The notes under the pieces: generated by a model | The model's input: the letters and a program-made list of their open reading frames with translations, nothing else | The model's database searches: none | What the model was told of the DNA's origin: nothing | In this document: one piece after another, positions 54,066-64,000 of the stretch | Layout: each line of letters starts with the position of its first letter | Numbering within the stretch: the first letter of the stretch is position 1 | From: Micropterus salmoides | Lineage: Eukaryota; Chordata; Actinopteri; Centrarchiformes; Centrarchidae | Direction: 5' to 3' | DNA length: 64,000 nucleotides | NCBI RefSeq assembly: GCF_014851395.1 | Contig: NW_024041150.1 | Coordinates: 7,510,208 to 7,574,207, forward strand | Program-made: the position numbers and the translations under genes

Positions 54066-54124
54066 TCAACAATTTTGTAATGTGGCTGCAGTGAGGTCAC
54101 ATCAGCACGTACAAATATTTGTTC

Positions 54125-54276
54125 ACCAGAACTTATCCAAAGAAGGTTAAAGCCAAGGGCAACTGGACTTGGTAGAAGAAACTAGAAGACATTTCGTCCC
54201 TCATCCGAGAGAATTCTTCAGTTCTGACTGACTGGTAGGGAAACTCAGCTATTTAACCTCAGTGGGGTTGTTTCAC
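54125..54276 (-). repeat. Palindromic repeat fragment, third copy
   Basis: GTTAAAGCCAAGGGCAACTG and GGAAGACATTTCG-like words match the 38.8-39.0 kb element. The core CTGAAGA is at 54221-54215 and GAAA at 54195-54192 on the minus strand. It joins the 5'-truncated L2 at about 54276. Confidence 0.7.
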
Positions 54277-56420
54277 CGACTTATCTCTTAACTCAGGAAC
54301 CTGTAGAACCAGATACATGTTTAGACTGTTTTGCTTCACTCAATCTTTACCAACTAACTTCAATAATTTCTTCATCTAAACCATCAACCTGCCTCTTAGA
54401 CCCCATCCCGACTAGGTTGCTTAACTATACTAGATATGATCAATCTATCTCTATCAACAGGCTATGTACCACAGTACTTTAAAGTAGCTGTAATTAAACC
54501 TCTTCTGAAAAAGCCCAAACTTGATCCGGATGTTTTCGCCAGCTATAGACCTATATCTAACCTTCCATTTCTCTCTAAGGTTCTGGAGAAAGCAGTTGCT
54601 AAACAGCTGTGTGACTTTCTACAGAGCAATAGTTTATTTGAGGATTTTCAGTCAGGATTTAGAGCTCATCATAGCACAGAGACAGCACTGGTGAAAATTA
54701 CTAACGACCTACTTATTGCATCAGACAAAGGACTTGTCTCTGTACTGGTTTTATTAGATCTTAGTGCTGCATTTGATACCATTGACCATCAGATCCTATT
54801 GCAGAGACTGGAATATTTCATTGGCATTAAAGGAACCGCTCTAAGCTGGTTTAAGTCCTATTTATCAGATCGATTTCAGTTTGTACATGTTAATGATGAG
54901 TCCTCCATGCACGCCAAAGTTAGTCATGGAGTTCCTCAAGGATCTGTCCTCTGACCAATCCTCTTCACTTTATATATGCTTCCTTTAGGCAATATTATCA
55001 GGAAACATTCCATTAGCTTTCATTGTTATGCAGATGATACTCAGTTATATCTATCAATCAAGCCAGATGAAACTCATCAGTTAGCTAAACTTCAAATGTG
55101 CCTTCAGGATGTTAAAACCTGGATTACCTATAAGTTTCTCATGTTAAACTCAGATAAAACTGAAGTTATTGCTCTGGGGCCTAAGCACCTCCGTGACGCA
55201 TTATCTAAAGATATAGTTTCCCTTGATGGCATCGCCCTGGCCTCCAGCACCACCGTGAGGAATCTTGGAGTTATCTTTGATCAGGGCATGTCGTTTAAGT
55301 CTCACATTAAACAAATTTCAAGGACCGCCTTTTTTCACCTACGTAATATTGCAAAAATCAGGAAGATCCTGTCTAAAAATGATGCAGAAAAACTAGTCCA
55401 TGCATTTGTTACTTCTAGTCTGGATTACTGCAATTCCCTATTGCTCGCAAAAGTCCATTAAAACTCTTCAGCTGATCCAGAATGCTGCAGCATGTGTTCT
55501 GACAGGAACCAGGAAAAGAGCTCCTGTCTTAGCTTCTCTGCATTGGCTTCCAGTAACATCCAGAATAGAATTTAAAATCATTCTTCTCACCTACAAAGCT
55601 CTTAATGGTCAGGCACCATCTTATCTTAAAGAGCTCATAGTACCTTACTACCCCACCAGAGCACTGCGCTCCCAGAATGCAGGGTTACTTGTGGTTCCTA
55701 GAGTCTCCAAAAGTAGACTAGGAGCCAGAGCGTTCAGCTATCAAGCTCCTCTCCTGTGGAACCAGGTTCCAGTTTGGGTTCAGGAGGCAGACACCATCTC
55801 CACATTTAAGAGTAGGCTTAAACTTTCCTCTTTGATAAAGCTCATAGTGAGGGCTGGCTCAGGTGAGTCCTGAACCATCCCTTAGTTATGCTGCTATAGG
55901 CCTAGACTGCCGGGGGATTTCCCATGATGCACTGAGCTCCTCTCTCCTCTACTTTCTCTCCCTCTGTATGCAACCTCATCCCATTATTGCATGTTACTAA
56001 CACAACTTCTCCCCTTTCTGGTAGTCTTGTGCTTTCTCGTCCCTCTCCTCTCTCCTCCTATCACTTCCTGCAGGTTTTCTGGCTCTGGAGCTGTGGAGTC
56101 TGGATCTGTGGTTGCGGGTCACCTGCTGCCCCCGTGTTCCTGCTCGACACCCTCTGCTACAACTATTGTTACTAGTCCTATTGTTATTATTGTTATTATA
56201 ATCATTAACATTACGATTGTTACCATTAACACTATTATAAATATCTGTACCATTTTTCATTTAGTCTATAGCAACATCACCTTTACTGTCTGTACCTCCG
56301 TGTGTATATTGTGTAGGCTGCCTTCTCTCTCTCTCTCTCACCTGCTCTTTTATGAAAAGCGCTGTGAGATAACTGCTGTTGTGATTTGGCGCTATATAAA
56401 TAAAATTGAATTGAATTGAA
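54277..56420 (+). mobile_element. L2-like LINE, 5'-truncated, with complete 3' UTR
   Basis: Coding runs from 54436 in one frame through FLSKVLEKAVAKQL, FRAHHSTETALVKITNDLL, VLLDLSAAFDTIDHQ, SWFKSYLSDRFQFV and VPQGSVL, where TGA (54952-54954) replaces the usual glycine codon, and on through FHCYADDTQLYLSI to NSLLLAKVH (about 55460). The rest is in another frame: LHWLPVTSRIEFK, PSYLKELIVPYYP, LWNQVPVWV, ending near 55873. The 3' UTR holds ATT-rich tracts and ends GGCGCTATATAAATAAAATT followed by ATTGA repeats, the L2 hallmark. It is very close to the minus-strand copy at 33715-35340 and shares both lesions. Confidence 0.92.
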
Positions 56421-56429
56421 GGCTCCATC

Positions 56430-57092
56430 AGACCCTTGTTCTGTTTATATAAGCTGCCATTAGGTCACATTATACAGAAACACAAAATCCAATACCATTG
56501 TTATGCTGACGACATGCAACATTAGGCTACATTGGGGTACACCCTGGTGACAGTGCTAACCACTGCACACCACCGCGCCGCCCAAACCATCTTCAATAAA
56601 TGAAAATAAATCTCATATCAATGTGTCTAGAAACTTCTTGGATCTGTGTCTGCAAGTATCACAGCTGCAGCCAGAAACCTGTGTCTAATATTTGACTGAA
56701 CTTTCCTTTGAAAACCACATTACACAAGTTGCTCAAACATGTTGTTATCAAATGAGGAACAAATCTGATCTTTTCTCTCATGGCCTAAACTCAAGAAGGT
56801 CATCCATGCATTTATTTCTTCCAGGTAAGATTTTTGTAATTCACTTTTTGCAGGGTTAAACACAAAAATCTTCAGCAGGTACATAACGCAGCTTTTAACA
56901 AACACTGGAAGACAAGATCACATCAGTCCTGTTTTAGCCTCACTCCACTGGGTAGCTGTAAGTTCTAGGATTGATTTTACTGATAACTTTTAAGGGACTC
57001 CATGGTTCTGCTCCAAGCTACATTGCCCAGTTGCTGCTCCCCTTTGAACCAGTACGCAACCTCAGGTCCTCGGGCAGGGCTCTGTTGGCTGT
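56430..57092 (+). mobile_element. Old L2 fragment
   Basis: Reverse transcriptase remnants: YHCYADDMQ near 56495-56520, then VIHAFISSR at about 56800, and PVLASLHWVAVSS near 56930. Stops and indels are dense. From 56585 on it is matched by the minus strand of 33060-33570, and both copies end at the same hAT-like junction. Confidence 0.75.
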
Positions 57093-57845
57093 TAAGGGCG
57101 CTTTCACACCTGCAGTTGGGTTCATTTGGACCAATTGAAAAAAATTATACACTGTTGCATTTTAGTTCTGTTCCGGTTCATGTTCACACTGCAGTTGTAC
57201 AAACAGACCAAGAGAAATAACCATGACGTTATACAGACTTACGGGTAGCTTGTTGATTGGACAGCTTTGGTCATCCTGCATCATCAGGACCCACGTGGGG
57301 AAATCAAACCTCAGTGACTGACAGATGTTTATGCAGCACTTTAAGGCTTCTGATCTGTATCACAAAGAGCTCACAAAGAATAATTTATTATAAGCACGAT
57401 TAGTTATGTTAGACCACAGATTGACTGCTTAGCCTGTTATGAATAATAACGTAAAAACAGGACATGTAGTACAGGAATAATTCAGGGCTTATTAGTCTAT
57501 AGTATACTGTGGAATCGCTGTCACAAATGTTTTATGGACTTAATGAACTGACAGGGTAAACGGAGTACTACTTTTTTAACAGATTTTAACCTATTAATCA
57601 GGGAAAATACTTGCGCTGACAAGTATACGTTACCAAATGATTTTCATAAACACAGCCTGAACACATGTCGCGGTCAGCAGATGGATTTATTAGAGGTTCA
57701 GCTTTGGAAATAAAGCTCAGGTCACATCTCTACTATCATAAAATCCTGAGGTTGGTTCGTTTGCTTTCGCACCACAAGTGACCCGCACCAGAGTCCGTTT
57801 GAAAGCAAAGACCTACTTGAAGTGGAGGTCTCGATACGTTTGTTT
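57093..57845 (+). mobile_element. hAT-like element, one end
   Basis: The sequence starts TAAGGGCGCTTTCACACCTG, a usual terminus of a fish hAT family, followed by GGTTCATTTGG and GTTCATGTTCACACTGCAG words. Related CTTTCGCACC/GTTTGGTCCG words recur near 57765-57850, perhaps from the opposite end. No transposase found; the right boundary is approximate. Confidence 0.5.
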
Positions 57846-57944
57846 GGTCCGCTTTTGGATGGACGTCATACCTGCTTTAAAAGCATTAACATAAGCACTT
57901 CCTTGGCAGCTTGGTGGGAACTTCTCTTCACCTATCCCATGCAG

Positions 57945-58977
57945 ATTAACCCCAATCTGGAATAATCCTGACTTTTGCTCATTTCTGGGTGGGTGGTGTG
58001 TCCCTGGGCCTGGGGGCCCGTTGTCTCCTCTCCTCGCCTGGGCCCTATTCGGAAGGGGTGGGGCTCCCGCTGCATTCGGGAGTATCTGGGGCACATGGCC
58101 GGTGTTGTCGGGTTTTGGTGCTGCTCCTTGGGGGTGCTTGACTGGGGGGGGCTGCTGGGCCCCCGTCCGGCGATGAGACCGGGCTCGGGTTCAAGGGGCT
58201 CAGGGGCTCAGGGGCTGCTGGCTCTGCCTGCACTCTGGGGAGTGATGCCTCTGGCTGGGCTGGGGGACTGTTGGCCTGGTTCTCCCGCGTTATCGCTCCC
58301 TGGCGGCGGGGAGCTTCCCTGCACGGCTTTCTGCTGTTCTTACTCGGGGGCTGGGTTCATCTTCCCCTGGGACATGCGGTCTGGGGTCCTTTGTGCTTTG
58401 GGGGATCGCGCGGTGCACTGGCTTCTGGGGGTGGGGGTTTCTGGGCGCTGCGCGGGTTGATCCGGTTGTGGTTTGGAGGGCTGCGGTGGGATTGTAGGGC
58501 AATTGTCGATGCATCTTGATGCATTGTGCTTTTTCCCTGGGCAGGGTCTCTGAATGGCTGCTGGGCGTCTAGTTTGTACATGGGAGTCCGGGGGAGGCAT
58601 TTCCTCATTGGCTTGGAGGGACCAGTTTGCGTCCCCGTTTTGCTTCGTTGGCTTCGGATTCATGCTTCTCCATTTCTCTGTCGGCCAGTTGTTGGACCCC
58701 TCTGGATACCGAAGTATAAAGTTAGTTTTTGGGATGTGCAGTGTGGGTGCGGGGCAGGGCTGTGCTCCGGTTTATTCTGGGCTTGTGCCTGGAGTTCTCA
58801 GCCCTTGACGGGTGGGTGGGTTGTTAGTGGCATGCAGCTGAGCTGGTTGATTTTGCCTCGTTGCTGGCTTTGCTGGTGTTACACGGCGGCCAGGGGGCGT
58901 GCTATGCATGGGGGATGTCGGCTGGCGCTGGCGGCCTTAGTTATGTGTCTGTATGCCTTAGTAGCATACAGACACAT
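57945..58977. repeat. GC-rich block of unknown type
   Basis: About 1 kb is strongly G-rich on the plus strand, in contrast with its AT-rich surroundings. It has short repeats (GGGGCTCAG three times near 58195) and ends in a perfect hairpin (58943-58956 and 58964-58977). Open frames of 161 codons at 57975-58460 and 58526-59011 and several on the minus strand consist of Gly/Trp/Pro-rich low-complexity peptide, as expected when stop codons are rare. I regard it as part of a fish repeat, not a gene. Confidence 0.5.
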
Positions 58978-59032
58978 TCACCCACTCGCACACAAACACA
59001 AACAAATTTAGGTTGTCCCTGGTAGAATTATT

Positions 59033-59238
59033 AGGGCCCGAGCACGACCGTGCGAGGTCCCTATTGAATTTGCTCGGATTATTTTTAGGGCCCGAGCACG
59101 ACCGTGCGAGGTCCCTATTGAATTTGCTCGGATTATATTTAGGGCCCGAGCACGACCGTGCGAGGTCCCTATTGAATTTGCTCGGATTATTATTAGGGCC
59201 CGAGCACGACCGTGCGAGGTCCCTATTGAATTTGCTCG

Positions 59239-59241
<3 letters not shown>
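59033..59241 (+). repeat. Tandem array, four 54-bp units
   Basis: Units begin AGGGCCCGAGCACGACC at 59033, 59087, 59141 and 59195 and are almost identical. Because 54 is a multiple of three, both strands stay open through the array and give repeated peptides. A single further unit with small deletions lies at 62289. The unit is the terminus of the element that follows. Confidence 0.97.
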
Positions 59242-59278
<37 letters not shown>

Positions 59279-59283
59279 TTTTT
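59242..59283. repeat. (AT)n followed by poly(T)
   Basis: About 28 bp of AT dinucleotides and a T run separate the 54-bp array from the body of the element. At the second element copy (62333-62368) the same place holds only a T run. Confidence 0.95.
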
Positions 59284-62200
59284 CTGCAAAGTAGGCCCAA
59301 ATGACATGGCCTAAACATACTCGAAAACTCACCAAAATTTGCAAACATGTCAGAACCGGTGAAAAATTTCGTATTCTACAAGTTTCGCACATGGGCGTGG
59401 CAAAATGACTCGCTAGCGCCACCTAGAAAATTGGAAAAGATTAGCCCCTCGTTCACGTTCAACCTACATGTACGAAATTTTCTGGGGACATGTATCGTAT
59501 CAAGACGCACAAAAAAGCCTCAAGAACCCATAGCCTAAAGTCAACAGGAAGTCGGCCATTTTGAATTTTATGGCCATTTTTGGATGATCAAATTTGTGCT
59601 GTGCCTTCTAAAGGCATTGAAGATGAAAAGTTGTGCTATTTGCGAGTTTTCGTCAATGGGCGTGTCCGTGGCGTCGATGATTCGCCATGAAACAGGAAGT
59701 TGTTGTAACTTCAGTGTACATGCTCACATCTGCACCAAACTGTACATGTAGGATGAGAGTCCCGCCCTGAACACATGTACATGCTGACATTCACCCACAG
59801 TCATAACGCCACCTGCTGGCAACAGGAAGTGACTTTTAACGAAGAAGCCCCCGCCGCACGTTTCACCTACGTGCACGAATTTTCTGTGGTACGTGTATCT
59901 TGTCCAGACGCACAAAAAAGCCTCTTGGAGCGATGCCCTAAAACCAACAGGAAGTCGGCCATTTTGAATTTTACGTCAAATTTTGGATGATTTACACACT
60001 TCGTACTTTAACGAACTCCTCCTAGGGATTTAGTCCGACCGACTTCAAATTTGTGCTGTGCCTTCTAAAGGCATTGAAGATGAAAAGTTGTGCTATTTGC
60101 GAGTTTTCGTCAATGGGCGTGTCCGTGGCGTGGCGTCAAAGATCAAGTCTTCGCCATGAAACAGGAAGTTGTTGTAACTTCAGTGTACATGCTCACATCT
60201 GCACCAAACTGTACATGTAGGATGAGAGTCGCACCCTGAACACATGTACATGCCGACATTCACCCACAGTCATAGCGCCACCTGCTGGCAACAGGAAGTA
60301 ACTTTTAACGAAGCAGCCCCCGCCGCACGTTTCACCTACGTGCACGAATTTTCTGTGGTACGTGTATCATGTCCAGACGCACAAAAAGTCTCTCGGAGCC
60401 ATAGCCTAAACCCAACAGGAAGTCGGCCATTTTGAATTTTACGTCAAATTTTGGATGATTTACACACTTCGTACTTTAACGAACTCCTCCTAGGGATTTA
60501 GTCCGACCGACTTCAAATTTGTGCTGTGCCTTCTAAAGGCATTGAAGATGAAAAGTTGTGCTATTTGCGAGTTTTCGTCAATGGGTGTGTCCGTGGCGTG
60601 GCGTCAGAGATCAAGTCTTCGCCATGACACAGGAAGTTGTTGTAACTTACGTGTACATGCTCACATCTGAACCAAACTTTACGTGCTTGACAAGGGGTCA
60701 TCTTCTCTGCTATTGGTGGACCAGTCAGACAGGAGAGCTCCTACTCTGCCTGCAGACATCAACGATCTTGCCCCTCACAGTCAGATGGCTTCCTTCAGTG
60801 CACTGAGGTGTTTAACAACTCTGAAGACAATACTACCAGCAATGTCTTCCTTCTCTTTTCACGTAGACGCTCCGACAGACAGTGCTTTCAGTTTGCTGCA
60901 TGCATGGACACAGAACTGCGGTATAGGGAGAAGCACACGGTCAGCTAGCTGCAGCTAAATCTGGAGTGCACTCGTATTCAATTCTGTATGGTAAATTCAG
61001 TTTTAACGGAGCAGAGCGAGCTGACAGGCAGAGTTAGAGACTTTTTCTGTCCGTTTCTCTCTTTACAAAGACGCATGTTGCAGTCAGAGTCTTCTCTGAG
61101 ATGCGAGCACGACATACAACACAATTTATCAAATTACACAACGGATATACAGTATGAAAATAAGATTGATTGGATTATACTCACAGGAAGTATAAAACCT
61201 GTTACATGCGTCTATTAAAAGTAAAGTAACACAAAAATGTCAGGGAAATTACTTTACTTAGATTTAGTACTGCAGTTGTACATTTGAAATACCTTCCTAC
61301 CTTTCTGATAGGAAGCCTTCTTGAGGTGGTATAAAACATTTCTTCTTATATTCTGATTTGAGTTGTGGACAACTATGACCACATGAATTAAAAAATTAAA
61401 CATTTCACTGCCCAAGTCAGCTATAACACAAGTCTTGTCATCAGACTACATGCTGTACAGTATTTGTGGACAGATTTTGTCCCAGGATTTCTTATGCATT
61501 TCTTCTTCTTCGTTGCATGATTTAGAATAATAAGGTGAGAAATGGGTCTATTCTGAGTTCATCCTGCACTGCAGCAGCTAATAAAGTCCATTTAATCCCA
61601 AAAACGCTTTTCTTTTAGGCAGGCTGGAGCAGAAAACAACTCACCTTTCTCAAGTTGTACAGTAATGTCACATGTGTATGAAGGTGGATCAAACAAGCTA
61701 ATCTTAAATGTCAAAGTAGAGAGGAGCCTAGTAGGCCTATTTATTTTCATTCATTACACAATATGAATAAGCTATGCAGACAGTTGTAAAGAAAGAACAT
61801 CTTTTTCTTCTGTTCTCTACTTGTTATAGTTACACAGTATTAGGGGTGTGGGCTGTATTAAAAGTATCCACTGTTCTCCCATGCTCTAACACACAGTAAC
61901 GATGAAATGTGTGCTGTTCTCACATTCTTCCTCTGTATGTACACATAAACAACAAGGCAGGGAAATATAAAAGGAATTTATTTTATTGTTTGGGTACATT
62001 ATTGTTCAGTGTACATGCTCACATCTGAAACAAACTTTACGTGCTTGATAACTCTCCCACCCCGCAGACATCTACACGTCAATACCGATTTATATTCATA
62101 GCGGCAAGTGCTATGTAGCTCCACATAGGGGACACAGGAAGTGACATATAACACCTTCATGCGGCGTCGGAACCGCGTAGGAAATTCACAGCCGCACCGG

Positions 62201-62288
62201 CAGAGCTCCAGAATATGCAACTCGGCCGGCTCACGCGCGGACGCGCTACAAGTGCGAGGGCCCGCCCAACGCTGCTTGCAGCTTTAAT
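59284..62288 (+). mobile_element. Unclassified fish repeat element, copy 1
   Basis: The body starts GCAAAGTAGGCCCAAATGAC and carries internal tandem units of about 465 bp (key word TTCTAAAGGCATTG near 59605, 60063 and 60533), each with AGGAAGTCGGCCATTTTGAA and GCGCCACCTGCTGGCAACAG. It is interrupted at about 60690-62013. The end near 62215-62288 has GTGCGAGGGCCCGCCCAACG and GCTGCTTGCAGCTTTAATTA, an inverse echo of GGGCCCGAGCAC at the start. No credible protein is encoded. Short frames recur in each unit because the units are copies. Confidence 0.75.
60690..62013. other. Insert within the repeat element
   Basis: About 1.3 kb of unrelated sequence is bracketed by two copies of a roughly 38-bp segment (60653-60690 and 62014-62051; GTACATGCTCACATCTGAA and CAAACTTTACGTGCTTGA). 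I see no gene. AT-rich stretches and short frames only. Confidence 0.5.
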
Positions 62289-62332
62289 TAGGGCCCGAGC
62301 ACGACCGTGAGGTCCCTATTGAATTGCTCGAT

Positions 62333-62370
<38 letters not shown>

Positions 62371-64000
62371 AAAGTAGGCCCAAATGACATGGCCTAAACA
62401 TACTCGAAAACTCACCAAAATTTGCAAACATGTCAGAACCGGTGAAAAATTTCGTATTCTACAAGTTTCGCACATGGGCGTGGCAAAATGACTCGCTAGC
62501 GCCACCTAGAAAATTGGAAATGATTAGCCCCTCGTTCACGTTCAACCTACATGTACGAAATTTTCTGGGGACATGTATCGTATCAAGACGCACAAAAAAG
62601 CCTCAAGAACCCATAGCCTAAAGTCAACAGGAAGTCGGCCATTTTGAATTTTATGGCCATTTTTGGATGATTTACACACTTCGTACTTTAACGAACTCCT
62701 CCTAGGGATTTAGTCGGATCGACGTCAAATTTCTGCTGTGCCTTCTAAAGGCATTGACGATGAAAAGTTGTGCTATTTGCGAGTTTTCGTCAATGGGCGT
62801 GTCCGTGGCGTCGATGATTCGCAATGAAACAGGAAGTTGTTGTAACTTCAGTGTACATGCTCACATCTGGACCAAACTGTACATGTAGGATGAGAGTCCC
62901 GCCCTGAACACATGTACATGCCGACATTCACCCACAGTCATAGCGCCACCTGCTGGCAACAGAAAGTGACCTTTAACGAAGCAGCCCCCGCCGCACGTTT
63001 CACCTACGTGCACGAATTTTCTGTGGTACGTGTATCTGTCCAGACGCACAAAAAAGCCTCTTGGAGCCATAGCCTAAAATCAACAGGAAGTCGGCCATTT
63101 TGAATTTTACGTCAAATTTTGGATGATTTACACACTTCGTACTTTAACGAACTCCTCCTAGGGATTTAGTCCGACCGACCTCAAATTTGTGCTGTGCCTT
63201 CTAAAGGCATTGAAGATGAAAAGTTGTGCTATTTGCAAGTTTTCGTCAATGGGCGTGTCCGTGGCGTGGCGTCAAAGATCAGCTCTTCGCCATGACACGG
63301 AAGTTGTCGTAACTTCAGTGTACATGCTCACATCTGGACCAAACTGTACATGTAGGATGAGAGTCCCGCCCTGAACACATGTACATGCTGACATTCACAC
63401 AGTCATAGCGCCACCTGCTGGCAACAGGAAGTGACTTTTAACGAAGCAGCCCCCGCCGCACGTTTACCTACGTGCACGAATTTTCTGTGGTACGTGTATC
63501 TTGTCCAGACGCACAAAAAAGCCTCTTGGAGCGATGCCCTAAAATCAACAGGAAGTCGGCCATTTTGAATTTTACGTCAAATTTTGGATGATTTACACAC
63601 TTCGTACTTTAACGAACTCCTCCTAGGGATTTAGTCCGACCGACCTCAAATTTGTGCTGTGCCTTCTAAAGGCATTGAAGATGAAAAGTTGTGCTATTTG
63701 CAAGTTTTCGTCAATGGGCGTGTCCGTGGCGTGGCGTCAAAGATCAGCTCTTCGCCATGACACGGAAGTTGTCGTAACTTCAGTGTACATGCTCACATCT
63801 GGACCAAACTGTACATGTAGGATGAGAGTCCCGCCCTGAACACATGTACATGCTGACATTCACAGACAGTCATAGCGCCACCTGCTGGCAACAGGAAGTG
63901 ACTTTTAACGAAGCAGCCCCCGCCGCACGTTTTACCTACGTGCACGAATTTTCTGTGGTACGTGTATCTTGTCCAGACGCACAAAAAAGCCTCTTGGAGC
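62289..64000 (+). mobile_element. Unclassified fish repeat element, copy 2 (cut by window end)
   Basis: It starts with one 54-bp-type unit (AGGGCCCGAGCACGACC) and a T run, then repeats the body of copy 1: 62368-62660 is nearly identical to 59284-59575. Three or more 465-bp units follow (TTCTAAAGGCATTG near 62742, 63200 and 63665). The last two units, 63150-63610 and 63615-64000, are nearly identical to each other, so the array has expanded recently. The window ends inside it. Confidence 0.8.

Noticed and set aside
57975..59011. Two 161-codon frames in the GC-rich block
   Set aside because: Gly/Trp/Pro-rich low-complexity peptides expected from G-rich sequence; frames are also open on the opposite strand.
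59008..59422. Repeated peptide protein from the 54-bp array
   Set aside because: The unit length is a multiple of three, so open frames on both strands are automatic.
59284..64000. CRISPR-like array
   Set aside because: Units are about 465 bp and contiguous, without spacer organisation; the genome is eukaryotic.

Overview
The window reads as a stretch of teleost fish nuclear DNA. It is AT-rich and intron-bearing, and it is crowded with transposable element families typical of ray-finned fish: Tc1/mariner, hAT, ISL2EU, L2, L1/Tx1-like, I-like and RTE-like LINEs, Penelope-like, DIRS/Ngaro and Ty3/gypsy. I see no operons, CRISPR arrays, rRNA or tRNA genes.

One host protein-coding gene is well supported: a three-exon class A G-protein-coupled receptor on the plus strand (exons 6478-6624, 22052-22239 and 22343-22865; 285 aa). 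Its first intron is about 15.4 kb and is almost wholly transposon sequence. In order it holds a microsatellite, a hAT element with degraded target duplication (7393-8507), an ISL2EU remnant with YqaJ nuclease and DDE transposase, an L2 fragment, a Penelope-like GIY-YIG element split by an intact Tc1 element (13061-14695), another L2 fragment, an antisense RTE-like LINE, an L2 tail, a repeat with long perfect hairpins (18235-19060), and an L2 whose 3' end stops about 26 bp before exon 2.

Downstream, the receptor's last exon and 3' flank are repeated in direct orientation at 29213-29487 plus 31639-32370. Comparing the two copies shows where a Tc1 element (23627-24839) entered one and a DIRS/Ngaro element (about 29488-31640) entered the other; each copy supplies the empty site for the other. 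Between them lie an L1/Tx1-like tail, an LTR remnant and an I-like LINE.

From 32 to 57 kb the DNA is nested retroelements: two opposed L2 copies (33715-36480 minus, 54277-56420 plus) that share the same stop codon and frame lesion; an I-like LINE interrupted by a 2.2-kb block that includes a terminal-inverted-repeat element; a Ty3/gypsy pol broken by an LTR-like insertion of about 1.95 kb with a 4-bp target duplication; and small palindromic repeats with a hammerhead-like core. From 57.9 kb to the end there is a GC-rich block, a 4 x 54 bp tandem array, and a roughly 465-bp tandem array that runs off the window.

I did not find a convincing new multi-gene system. The most useful signals are the nested insertion pairs, the intact Tc1 transposase, the shared-lesion L2 pair, the hammerhead-like core and the unclassified tandem/GC-rich element at the right end. 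Clade names for LINEs and DNA elements are from remembered motif patterns, not searches.
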